Source: Chamaecyparis obtusa (taxonomy: Eukaryota; Streptophyta; Pinopsida; Cupressales; Cupressaceae). Taken from it: DNA of 64,000 bases. Both the position numbers and the translations under genes were made by a program. Below the pieces are notes generated by a model. It saw only the letters and a program-made list of their open reading frames with translations, did no database searches and was not told where the DNA came from. The stretch is from assembly GCA_027943335.1 (NCBI GenBank), contig BSBK01002085.1:2026001-2090000 (forward strand), in the 5' to 3' direction. This document shows, one piece after another, positions 43,299-55,200 of this stretch. Each line of letters starts with the position of its first letter. Position 1 is the first letter of the stretch.

Positions 43299-43980
43299 GC
43301 CCAAGGGGTCATTTTCAAATCATTTTTAGCGACTAAGTTTTGAGTTTTGAGAGCCATTTCAGAGAAACTATACCTATTCCTATGTGAAACCATCAATTTG
43401 AGCGTGAGAGGAGACACAACCAGCCACAAAATTATAGTCCACCTATAAGTATTCAATCTCCTAGCTTGAAAATTTGAATTTCATGTCTTTTAAAAAAAAA
43501 AATTGTGACATTTTTAGGGCTTTAACCCCTGTTTATTGTGTGATAAAAGTTGCCTATCATATGAGTCGGTGAATTTTATTGTACAATAAATCACATGAAA
43601 TCTTGTATCATACATATACATATACTTTATTGTATGATACATACCCATGTATCATACAATAGAGGAAACTTTATTGTTCAAAAATATTTCATCGCACTCA
43701 ATATAGAGTTTCATCGTACAATAATATGGTGAATTTTCTTTTATCACACTACTTAAATCCAATAGTTTTTTCAGTTTGTCAAGATCAATTTTGAACATAG
43801 ATTTGTTCATAGCTTTCCTAATGTCTGAATTCTCTAATTTTGATATTATTTTCTTGATCTTGATCAGATACTGATACTTTTCTTGTGTCTTGTGATACAA
43901 GAGCAACTGTGTCCCATAGCTTTGATGTGGCTATCCTTAGGCACTAAAATTAGTAAGATTTTTGTTTAATAGGATCAAGA
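43299..43980. other. leader between TATA box and plant mobile domain frame
   Basis: No coding similarity. Short direct repeats of 'GTATGATACATA/TTATTGTACAAT' occur at 43570-43740, including 'atcatacatatacatatac' near 43610. The minus-strand frame at 43652-43906 is not recognisable. Confidence 0.4.
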
Positions 43981-43984
43981 ATTA

Positions 43985-45640
43985 ATTGAGAAGTTTGGTT
44001 TGGGGAGGCTCCTTATGATGCCTGATATCTGTGTGAATCAGAAATTTCTCATAACTCTTGCAGAGCACTTCCATAGTGAGCATAATACTTTTCACTTACT
44101 GACTAGGGAGATTACAGTTACTACCAAGGATGTTTACAAGATCTTGTGACTATCTTTCATTGGTGATCATGTATATTATGATCAGGATCCCAGTCAGGGT
44201 ATTACTACTATGAGATGGATTTTTGGTGATGATACCATATTAGACAGACATATTACATGGGATTATATGCTTCGCCAGCATGGTCAAGATTACTCGCTTA
44301 CCTATATTCTTGTTAGTTTGATTAATTGTGTTGTAGCACTAGACATGAGCCAATAGGGTTTCTTATGTGGATGGCGTCAAATACTTTTAGAGATGATTAG
44401 CTAGCCAAAAAGATTTTCCTAGGGGTCTTGTTTATTATGCCATATGTACCAGGAGATACATGAGATAGTGTGTCAGAATGGGAGGAGTATGGTCATAGGT
44501 GTCATTATTTTTTAGATCTAGGTGTGGGAGCATATCCTGATAGTGTGACCAGTGGAAGATGGCATGAGAGGTGCATGCATGCCATATATGTATCATTATA
44601 TTGGATATATTCACTAGCCCAATTTGGGTAAGACAACCTATAGGAGGAGGCGATTGGATGACATGACATCAATAGTCTGGAGGCCTGATGTTCAGAAAAA
44701 GAGATGTTCAGACTCCAAGAGGGAGTTAACATATATATTTTCTAGTAGGCCATTATTAGGTGGACATTCTCCCATTGTTGATAGGTTTTGTATTACTCAA
44801 GTATGGAGATAGTTTGGACATCAACAGGACGTCAGTATGGATTTTACTACATACACTCACTTTCTAGATGAGGAGGATGATTGGGGTTTGTGACCATCTT
44901 TTGATTTGTCATTATAGGAGCTAGGAGAATTATAGGAAGCACAGTGGGATTATTTTCCTTAGGCCTTGGATGCTAGGATCAGACTAGCTTACAAAAAACA
45001 TCTAATCACACACTCTTTCCTCTGATTTACAGATCCATTAGAGAGAGTGCCTCACCTAGATGAGGATAATGAGCCACTAGCATGAGCACTACATAGAGGT
45101 CATGGTAGAGGACAAAGGGGTGCTAGTTAGAGAGATTCTTCTCCTAGGGTAGGAGGGAGAGGTGATGCAGGAGATAGTAATAGTAAAGTTCTTGCCATTG
45201 GATTATAGTGACGTAGAGGTGAGATGGGTACCTTAGGTTCCTTTAGAGTTGATGTAGTTGTAGAGGAGGAGGGGGAGAGGCTAGTTTGACAACACGTTGA
45301 TAGGGGATATATGGGACATCGAGATAGATAGGGTTGTCTTCTAGATGAGGAGGAGGATATCCTAGGGGAGACACTTGTAGGAGAGGCAACCACATAGGAG
45401 GCACCATATAGGGAGGCACACATAGAGGGTCATATAGACACTTAAAGGCCAAGTTAGAGAGTAGAGGTCAAGTCAAATAATTGCAGGGATCAATTGTACA
45501 ATGCGATAGGACCATTGCTGAGCAGGAGAGGGATGTGATTGAGCAGAATCGACACATTGGAAACTTGTTAGTAGAGAGAGACCAGAGGATCTATGAGCAA
45601 GATCAATCTCAACATACCATATCATATTAGAGTGCTAGGT
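43985..45640 (+). pseudogene. plant mobile domain (PMD, aminotransferase-like) ORF antisense to Tat-like pol
   Basis: The plus-strand frame reads 'IEKFGLGRLLMMPDICV', 'NTFHLLTREITVTTKDV', then 'FGDDTILDRHITWDYMLRQ'. These fit the start of the plant mobile domain family (PF10536). Stops first appear at about 44148 and increase downstream. The open remnant 44624-44812 ('DDMTSIVWRPDVQKKR') still has PMD-like text. The C-terminal part (45080-45300) is Arg/Gly-rich. It lies between the end of Tat-like pol (48004, minus strand) and the presumed 3' LTR. That is where Tat-lineage elements are known to carry an extra antisense ORF, sometimes with a PMD. A host PMD gene fragment is the alternative. Non-functional as it stands. 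Confidence 0.65.
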
Positions 45641-48003
45641 ATGTATACTATTATTCCCTTTATATCTCAATGGATCTTGCAGATCGGCATGCACCTACCT
45701 ATTCTACCTTTTCTTCTTAGTCTGAGGGTGCCATTCCTACACCACTTGTGAAACCTAATGTTCCACTCCTCCCCCTCCTCCTGGTCATCAGGGTGGGGAT
45801 GTGCCATGACTATCTTTCTTTCATCTATCTTCTCATTTTGTATTGATCCTTAATAGAGGCATTTTTATGTACTCCCCATTTTTGATAGTGAGATGTTGAT
45901 ACACTCCTTCTCGTTGTATGTTGGTTTTTGATACTTTCATGATATATGAGATATATATGATTCAATGGTCATCTGATATATGTTGTTCTCTCTTATGTAT
46001 CATATACGATTTTCCCTTGTTGTGTTTATATGCTTCGTGTGGATATATATATATGCTCATTTCTCTATCATAAAATTATGGATGTTATCTTTCTTCTTAG
46101 CTTTTAGATGATGTATATCTTGCTCCATTATTTCCTTTATTTAGCATTATCAAAATGTGATTGTAGTATACTTCTCTTTGTAGAATATTATGATCTTGAT
46201 ATGAAAAATTAGCACAAGTTCCCCTTTTATATATTAGATAATGTAAGGAGATATGGTGCTGACCTTTTTCTTGCAGGTGATGGAATATGGTACTGAATCC
46301 AGATGTCTGATTGAAAAGGTGATGATATTAATTATTAACCATTGAGATGAAGATGATTTCAAATTTCATGGATTTCAAAATGTGGACAATCATAGCTCAT
46401 TCAAAGAATTAGGTTGACTAAAATGCAAACCTAGGATGAATGTAGAGCTAACACTGTAGTTACTGATCTCATTAGCCAATTTACCATCATCGATCATTGT
46501 GGGACATCCTAGCTAATACAATTCTCACTGGTGCCACTGTGACCATGAGAATATGAATATAGCCCACATCAGTTTAAATGTAGAAAATAAATAAAAGCAT
46601 TGGGGCATAAGAGACGAGATGACCTTAGCATCATTTCTAGTTGATATTACAAGGTTACACTAGGATCGAGGTATTTAGAGCCAAGATGACCATGAGTGTG
46701 ATCTTGTTTGAACAAAAAAACTAACACATAAGGAAATAGTTATGACCTCACCTTAGTGTCCAGATAAAATAAGTCAAGGTATGTGCAACATTCTAATCAA
46801 GATGGAGGCTCTTACCAAAAACACCTATTTTAATGGACAACTTAGGGTCATTGGGACCACTTCAACAAGAAGAAGTCAAAGAAAATGATTATGCCCCTAG
46901 TCCAAGTTCCTCTAGTCATTTTAGACATCCTCAAGTTACTTAGAAAGGGATAATCAGTAAAGTCAAATGATAACAAACAACATACCAAGAAAATTCACAA
47001 CCTTTATTGCTTCTTTAGTTATTTAAACATCATTGAGTTGCAACAAAGATGTGATCAACATCAAATCAACACATTTTGGGTGTTGTTTGTATTTTTCTGT
47101 GTAAGTTCTTCTGGTTCATTTAAGTGTATAGTGTTAAGAAACACTGGTGATCATTCAAGTTTGTCATTTGTTTTTTTAGAGTGTGGTTTAAGTTTATCTG
47201 ATAAGTGTTAAGAAATATTTTTTTTTATGTTCTCATGTTGTGGGGTGTTGATAAACATTGTTGTGTGTCAATGATGAACCTTTCAGTGGTTTTTGGAAAA
47301 CTAACTCTAATTTTTTTTTGGATGTTGATTTGACTAACCATTGTAATAGGAAAACTGCCCCCTAGTAAGACCTAAATGTCCTAGGACAGAGATAAAGATC
47401 GATTCCAATCCATGGCAGTGTTGCGTCAAACAATTGATTTGTCATGAAAGTGACTTAAGCTATATACAAGTTGAAAAGCAAGATTGAATCCCATGTAGGC
47501 AAGATAGCCAAGTTACACGTTGATAGATGGAGTGTTTGGTTTACAAGTGACATCTGTTTACTAGGTTTTCACCATTTGGCATATATTCTATTTTTGCTAC
47601 TGAGGTGCCTGTTTACCAGGTTTTCACCAAGGCACTTTTTTCATTTTTTTCAATATTTTTGCTCTTTTTTTTTTCGTTCTTTCTTCTTTTTTTTGCTCTT
47701 TTTTTGGGTTGATGCGTAAAAGCACATGTTTACTTGATCTTCACCAAGATGATCATTTTTTAGGAATTTTTCAAAATTTTAATGGTTTTTTACAATTATT
47801 TTCATTTTTTAGTATTTTTTCAAAACTTTTCTCTGTACACGATTATTGATATGAGAATGTTAGCTGTAGAATTTCTTTAGATGAATTGAATTGATCAACT
47901 CAAGGAGCTATTCTCCTTCAATACTTCAAATTTGATAAGCACCTCAACCAAAATATGTTGTGATGATGTAGGGGCCCAACTAGTTGGGTTCAAATTTCCC
48001 CTT
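45641..48003. other. noncoding between antisense ORF and integrase
   Basis: No gene recognised. 47560-47760 contains the phrase 'GTTTACYAGGTTTTCACCA' near 47566 and 47608 and a divergent copy near 47725, followed by poly-T-rich sequence. The phrase recurs at 55950-56010. Confidence 0.45.
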
Positions 48004-51000
48004 CTATTCATGGTTCTGTTGATTTTTAGGATTTTCTCTCAATACGAGATCACCAACTTGAAATTCTCTATGGAGAAATTTTTTGTTGTATCCTCTTGAC
48101 ATTCTATTTTGGTACACCCAGAGGTGATCGAACATGACTTGTCTACATTTATCCAATAATTTGAGCTCTTGGACTCTTGACATCCTGTAGTCCTCATCAT
48201 TTACTAATCCTCTCAAAGATACTCGTAGGGAGGGTATTTCTACCTCAATTGGAAACACTAAATCTATGCCATACAACAAGGAAAAAGGAGTAGCTCATGT
48301 TGGTGTTTTGATACTCATTCTATAATCCCACAAGGCTAGGTTAAGTTGTAGATACCAGCCGCATCCTGATTTACCCAATGTTCTGTGCAAGATGTTGAGA
48401 ATGGTTTTGTTTGATGCTTCACCCTATCCTTTATCTTGAGGGTAGTATATGGAAGAATGATGATATTTTATTCTAAACCTATCACTAAGCCTATCCATAT
48501 CCTTTTTCTTAAATTTCTCTCCATTGTCAGTTACAATCAAGGAGGGGATCCCATATCTACAAATGATGTAGTTGAGGATGAACATAGACACGTATTTTCC
48601 AGTTGCTTTGATTAGAAAAACTAATTCAACCTACTTTTTGAAGTACTCCATGGCTATGATGATGTACTTGTGTGCATTTGATGAATTAGGATATATTTGA
48701 TCGACAAGGTCAAATGCCCACTGCTAGAAGGGTGAATGAGTGATAAAGGGTAGAATCTCCCTAGTTGGAGGATGTATTAGGTTTCTATTCAGTTGACATT
48801 ATTTGCATGACTTTGTAAATTTAGAAGCATCTTTTTCCATGGTTGGCAAATAGTAGCCATCTCTTAATAGTTTCTGGGACATTGCAAGACTATTTGAATG
48901 GGATCCACACACGCCTTCATGAACTTCGATTAACACATGCTTAGACTCCTCTTGTTCTAAGCACCTAAGTAAAGTACCATCTAAGACTCTGCTATACAGG
49001 TCATAATAAATGATGACATACTATGAGGAGTTTTAGATTAGATGTATTTTTTTCATTTTTGGTTAAGTCATCAGTGATAACTCAGTCTTGAAGGTAAGAG
49101 TAGACATGGCTATATCATGAGGAGTCTTGTCCTATAATAGAACATATTATCTGGTAATTAGGGGAGTTATAGGCTGGGTAAGGTAATTCTTCATCATGAA
49201 CTCATAGAGGAATTCATTTTCCTGTGCTTGTAAAATTGATGTTAGTGTAGTCATTGCATCAACCACCTTGTTTTCTATTCTTGGAATTTGTTGAAATGTG
49301 ACAAAAGAAAAATAAATTTTTAGATCATCAACCATCCATTTTTAGGGCATGATCTTCTTGTACTAAGTTTGCTACTCATCATTAATTTGATTTATAATCA
49401 GCTGAGAGTCACCGTAGATGTGCAGTTCCATGATTTTCCACTCAATTGCCATTTTGATACCGTTCACCAAATCCCATATTCGATAATGTTATTGGTACAA
49501 GGAAATATGATCTTGTACGCTTTGGAAATTATGTATCCATGAGGTTTTATGAAAATAACTCTAGTACTAGAACCGTTCTTAGTAAATGATCCATCAAAGA
49601 ACATAGTCCGTGAGCGTTCAGTGAGATGCATAATGGACTTGTTAGGGAACTCTATAGTCATTAGTTGATCATCTTGTAGAGGAAAGTCAACTATTTGGTA
49701 TAAGAACATATGTTATTTGATTTCTTTTCTATCTACATACTCAATGTCGAACTCACTGAGTATCATCATCCATTTGGAAAGTCTTCCTGTTAGTGTGGCC
49801 TTGTTGAGAAGATACTTTAAGGGATCAATTTTAGCCACTAGCTTGATTGAGTGTGCTAGCATATAATGTCATAGTTTCAAGGATGCAAAGACTACTCCCA
49901 AGAAATCATTTTCTATGTTTCTATAATTGAGCTCATATGACACCAATGTTCTATTGATATAGTAGATGGCTCTTTCTTTATTCATGCCATCTTGTTGTGC
50001 TAGGAGAGCTTCCAAAGAAGTGTATGTCTCTTAGATGTAGAGTATTAGAGGTTTTCCTTGAATAGGTGACATAATTATCAATGGATTAGCTAGGTATTCC
50101 ATTATTTGCATGAAGTTCTTATCATAGGCTTCATCCCATTTATATGTCACACCTTTATGTAGATTTTTTGTGAAAGGTTGAGCTTTATTGGCTAGTTGAG
50201 ATATGAATCTCCTGATGGATTAGAGCTTTCCTTGTAAAGAAATCATCTAACTGATATTCCAGGGAGGTTATATTTTTGTTATAGATTTCACTTTTGCAAG
50301 GTCCACTTCTATACCTTTTTTCTAAAATGATGTATCAAAGTAGCTTTCCCGATGTGAACCTAAATGCACATTTCTTAGGATTGAGTCTAAGTTTGAATTG
50401 TTCCATTATGTCCATGATTTTACTGAGGTCCTCTAAGTGTGTAGATCATTCCATTGACTTAGATAGAGTCTCATACACATAATCTTCCATGTTTATGTGC
50501 ATCATATCATGGAAGATAGTTGTCATAGCCCTTTGATATGTGGCACATGCATTTTTTAAACCAAATGGCATGATGTTCTAGGAAAACATGCCCCAAGAAC
50601 AAGTAAAGACAATTTTCTCTTGATATTCAGGAGAAATTTGTATCTTCTTGTATTAAAAAAATCCATCCATCAATGAGTACATCTTATAGCCTGTGGTGAG
50701 ATTAATAATCATGTTGATGTTGGGTAGTGTAAAATCATCTTTAAGAAAACCCTTGTTCAAATCTTTGAAGTCCATGCACACTCAAATTGACTATTCTGGT
50801 TTAGATACAGGCATAATGTCTGAGATCCACTCTACATAATCAATAGCTCAGATGAATCCATCCTTAAACAATTTCTCCAACTCATCTTTGATTAATAATG
50901 CAACACAAGGATGCATTTTTCTTAGTTCCCGCTTGACAGGTTTGACACTAGTGAAATGGATAAGTGATGCATTATCAGGTCTTGATCCAACCCAAGCATA

Positions 51001-51010
51001 TCTGAATATG
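48004..51010 (-). pseudogene. Tat-like pol: RT, two RNase H domains, integrase (broken)
   Basis: RT starts near 51000 ('MHPCVALLIKDELEKLF', 'CMDFKDLNKGF') and continues through 'FGLKNACATYQRAMT'. At 50470-50481 the catalytic YVDD site reads YVYE and is followed by a TGA. 'FKLRLNPKKCAF' follows. An archaeal-type RNase H is at 49464-49660 ('MFFDGSFTKNGSSTRV', 'FPCTNNIIEY'), ending near 49290 ('QIPRIENKVVDAMT'). Integrase has a zinc-binding part ('EGVCGSHSNSLAMSQKLL', 'KSCK*CQ'), core blocks 'IVTDNGEKFKKKD' and 'EASNKTI', and a C-terminal part 48004-48279. Stops occur throughout and frames change. The element cannot reverse-transcribe. Confidence 0.85.
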
Positions 51011-52780
51011 TCCATGCAAATTTAAATTTATTTTCTTTGAAGAAGTTTGTGAATTGTTTCTTCTCATCTTCTCAGAGAGATTGTGTCAGGTGTATGATTT
51101 GAGGATTTTCCATTATTCATAGATTGGTTGTCTATGTAGGCTCAATCAATAATGATGATATTTATTGGAAATGACTTGGAAAGATATCAAGTAACCCATC
51201 TTTAGGTGCTTCAATGAGGTTTTCACCTTTAGATTCATCTTTTATTTTTACTCTTTTTGGTTTTGATACTGGCACAATGTGGTTTTCACCATCAGAACAC
51301 TTATTCTTTTTCATTTTATTTTTGAGACTGAGATACTTGATATCCCCCTCTATTAGATTCATGCTAGGTTCATTGATGGAATAGGTCAAAAGTTCAATAA
51401 CATTCAAATAACAAGCCAATGAATAGTCATTTGGAAAGGTGGAGATATCATGTGGTTCATTTTTTGTGTGTCCAATCAATTAGCTCAAGATGCATGCCAA
51501 ATAGTTAATTGGATGGTTCTAGGGAATTCATAGTATGCTTATCATAACTTGTAACTGGTAAGTTGAGATTTAGGATACTACTTTGTGATAGAGTGTTTAG
51601 ATTGGAAGGAATCTCTACGTTGTCATCAAAATTCATGGCACTGGCTACATGTGAGCCTAACTCATTTTTTCTACCATTGGGACTTAGATTCTCTCCTCAT
51701 GCTACCCTAGCATCTCGCTCATTTATTTGATGAAGCCATGTTTTGAGAGGGATCATTTCAACCCTAGATCTTGATTGGATTATATTGTTAAGGCTTATGG
51801 CATTGTTTCTCAAGTCTGATTTTCTATCTCCAGATGCTATTTTAGGTTCTTCTTGAATTACTTAAGTGGTTGTGTCCATTTAATTTGTATCCTAAAACAC
51901 TAAGTCAGAGAACCTAGGAGTTGTTTGTGATAGGAATTCTAGAGATCCATCCTCTTCCCCAAAGTTCCAATGGATGTTTACGGGAAGGTTTGTTTTAGCC
52001 CTTGCATTTGATCTTTCTCCTTGTTCAAGATGAGTGACATAATTGTGTATTACATCCACTTCTATATCTATTGTAGCATCTAAGAGGGCATCCCATTCAA
52101 ACTCATGTGAGTTGGTCTAGTTGTCATCAAACCTATCTAGGTATCGTGCAGGGGTCATGTGAGGTTGTTCATCATCCTTTGGATTATTTCTCTCTTGTCA
52201 TCTATCCTCTTGCATAGGTCTTATTGTTTCATCTTCTTGGAGTGATAGAGGTACTTCATTGGGATCAATAAAGTGAGGTAGATTCAACATGTGTTATAGT
52301 TACTAGCTACCCCTAGTTAGGATATCTATCATCTTGAAATATCTCCAATCTTTGATTCAACTCATTATCTTTTGTATTAGATTCTTGATCATGCTCATGT
52401 TGAGTTATCAAGGGTTATTTTGTTGGTTTATTTGGTTTGAAGAGATCTCTAAACCAACGTGGAAGTTATGGTTCTCCTTGATAATTAGGATTATCTATTT
52501 GGATATGCAATATCCTTTTGAAGGGTAGGTTTTAAATTTCATCTTATTCCACACTTTCTGTATCAAATATGGGTCCTCCTCTATCAGCTATAGGATAGAA
52601 CTTTGCTTCTTTAAAACCAAAACCAATTTTATCTCTTAAATTCCTGAACTCTGTGTGAAGTGGTTCCACGGGTCCTGTCTCATTTCTACCTAAAGGACCC
52701 TTCCCTTTATAACCCATTTGTTTTAATAGGTCATACCCCTTACCATTTTTTTAGGGGATATTTCACAATATTTGTGTAGC
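51011..52780 (-). pseudogene. Tat-like protease/linker region with G-patch-like motif
   Basis: At 52686-52740 the minus strand reads 'GYDLLKQMGYKGKGPLGR', the glycine-rich G-patch-like motif found before RT in Tat/Ogre polyproteins, followed by 'FRNLRDKIGFGFKEAKF' and 'ADRGGPIF'. Further down, an acidic/polar linker is open at 51162-51479. A clear protease D-S/T-G was not found. Frequent stops make it non-coding now. Confidence 0.6.
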
Positions 52781-52789
52781 ACCTAAAAT

Positions 52790-54000
52790 GTAGTGTTTCT
52801 GGGAATACTAAACTAAGCAAGAATTAACAAAACAAAATAGATTAAACACTTAGATTAGACTAAAATAAAGTAATAAAAAAAAATTCAAACCACAAGTAAG
52901 CATTCCAAAATCCCTCTTGATCTTTGGATGTAGTCCAAGGATGGGATGTGTGCTCAAGATACTCAAGCTTCAATAGATGAGTGAGGATTATGGCATTATG
53001 ATGATACTATACTATAGATTTTAGAGGAAAGTGGGCATGATAACAATGCATAAAAGGTGGATGAAAATGAAGGAAAAGGAGCTTCAATTTATGGGAAAAG
53101 GGAAGGTCAAATGGATGGTCAAGATGGAAAGATGAGGAAGGGTTGAGATGCATGCAAGAGAGAGCACACAAATTTTGCTTTCTCAAATGCATAGTATTAG
53201 GACAAGTGTCACAAGGAGAGAGGTTGAGAGGAGAGGTCAAATCCTCGAGGAATGTGACAATTTTGGGAGATGTGGGAGGGGACAAAGGTGTAAGAAGGAG
53301 ATGGAGTGTGTAAGAGATTTTAAGGCTAACATTAGCTTTGGGGGTTGGGGGATGTAAGGATATGACAAATGACTTGACTTAGGCTTTCTTATCCATTTGA
53401 TTAGGATTGTGCAAATGATTAAGAGGTGGTTAGGAGTGAATTAGGAGGGAAGTGGGAGAATTAGGAGGATGTGATGGGAGGAGAGAGAATGAGTGGAGAG
53501 TTGGATTTGCTAATCATGGGTCATTAGCTAATTAAGAAGGTTTAGCATGTGGGAATGGGTTGGGTTGAGTTGGAACTACGGATTTGGTAATTGGGATAGG
53601 TTAGGTTAGGGGTTAGAGTTAGAAGCCATGTGCTCTTAATGAATTAAATGCATTATTTAATTCCAAGTGGGAGGAAAATGATTTTTAAATTAATTTAAAT
53701 AGATAAATATATTCATTTAAATTAATAGAGGAAGGGGATTTAATTAATTAAATGGTTATCAGTTTCCATTAGATTAATTGGACTATAGCTAATTAATTAT
53801 ATTAATATAGCTTGAAGGGTAATATTAATCAATTAACTAATGTATGACTATTAAATCAATAATGTGAGTAAGATGATTAAATTTAATTAAAATCGTTAAT
53901 CAAATTTAGGTGTGTACATTTTTCCCCTCTTTGAGATGGTGTTACATTGTAGCATCATTTCAAAGAAAAGTAAAATATATAGCTTGAAAGAAAATGGTTG
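52790..54000. other. noncoding, TTAATTAA-rich, possible LTR of a Tat-like element
   Basis: Resembles 41100-41950 and 57240-57960 in word content: '(A)TTAAACTAAG', TTAATTAA patches, then 'GTGTACATTTTTCCCCTC' near 53930. Frames at 53007-53285 and 53148-53357 are composition artefacts. Confidence 0.35.
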
Positions 54001-55200
54001 AATTGGAAAAAGGTTCCCCAGTCAATCAGAAGAGTAACTAGGAGAAAGGATTTATAGGAGATGAGGATGAGGATGTCACCTCAAGAGAACATGCAGGTTA
54101 AAGAGAACACAAGTGTACTCTTGAAATGAATGAGAGGATATATTCAGGATGACTAAATAATGAGCAGTTGGAGAGTTAAGAAGATTGAGCCGGCACCTCA
54201 CAAAATGGGAGATGTCATATAGTGAGCACTTATCTTAATTTAGCAATATTAAAGACCTGCCAGGGTTACTAGGAATTCAAGGCCCTGTCATAGAAGTTGC
54301 ATGGGACTGACACAACAAACACACAAGGATTGCCCCAACATCACACATGAGTCCCGAAAGCTTCAAGGTAGAAATAATGTTGGGTAATCCACAAACAAGC
54401 GATATTTCCCAAGTACACCATGTGACCTCAAGGGGTCACATGTTTAAATATGAAAGGGTCGTATCAGAATGACTCTCAAACAGAAAAGATCAAGACCTTG
54501 CCCCAAGTTCCACCATTCACAATGCACCATGATATAAAGGATTATGGTGACCATTAGGAGGTCGACCAAGGAAGATCAAGAAAAAAGATAAAAAAAGATC
54601 CAAAAGTACCAGAGAAATAAAAACTTATCTCACAAAACCTTTTTCCATAAGGAGGATGATGGATGATGACTGATTTGATTGGTCTGATATGAGGAAGGAT
54701 ACATCCTATGAAGACTGATGATGGATTGATAGACTAGGATTCTTATGACAAGAGACAGGCAAGACACTCAAATCTAAAAGGGACCTGTGGATGATTTCTA
54801 AAGCACAAGCTAGATAGGAACAAAGGTCATGATGACACAAGGAATAGATGACACAAAGGATGGTACCTAAAGACACATATGTACAAATGAGCCTAGGTGG
54901 AGACATGACTTGACACTATGCACATGACACTAGTTACAAGATGTATAGGGGATTGGGGGATGAAGATGATGATGCAAAGATATGCATGATGGATAGAGTG
55001 TTGGTGATGTGGGAAGGATATATCCTAAAAAAACACAAGGATTGGGAAGGATTCATCTCAATGATGATGATTGGATTATGATCAAGGATGGGAACAGGAC
55101 TACAGATGTGATTGGATGGGTTGATTGATGTCTGATTTTGGATAGTTGGAGGAGATGAATAGGATTTGCATTTGATGGAAATTTTCTAAGAGCATTGGGA
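54001..55200. other. noncoding, purine-rich plus strand
   Basis: No recognisable coding. GATGATG/AAGGATAT words increase toward 55200. The plus strand is poor in C. Confidence 0.4.

Larger units (their letters stand above)
43985..52780 (-). mobile_element. Tat-lineage Ty3/gypsy retrotransposon, partial, with antisense ORF
   Basis: The minus-strand order is G-patch-like motif (52686-52740), linker, RT, RNase H, archaeal-type second RNase H, integrase, then a noncoding segment and an antisense PMD ORF. The second RNase H and the integrase text 'PIEVEIPSLRV' / 'FLHREFQVGDLVLR' are typical of the Tat/Ogre branch. Gag is not seen to the right and LTR borders could not be fixed, so the extent is approximate. 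All coding parts contain stops. Confidence 0.72.
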
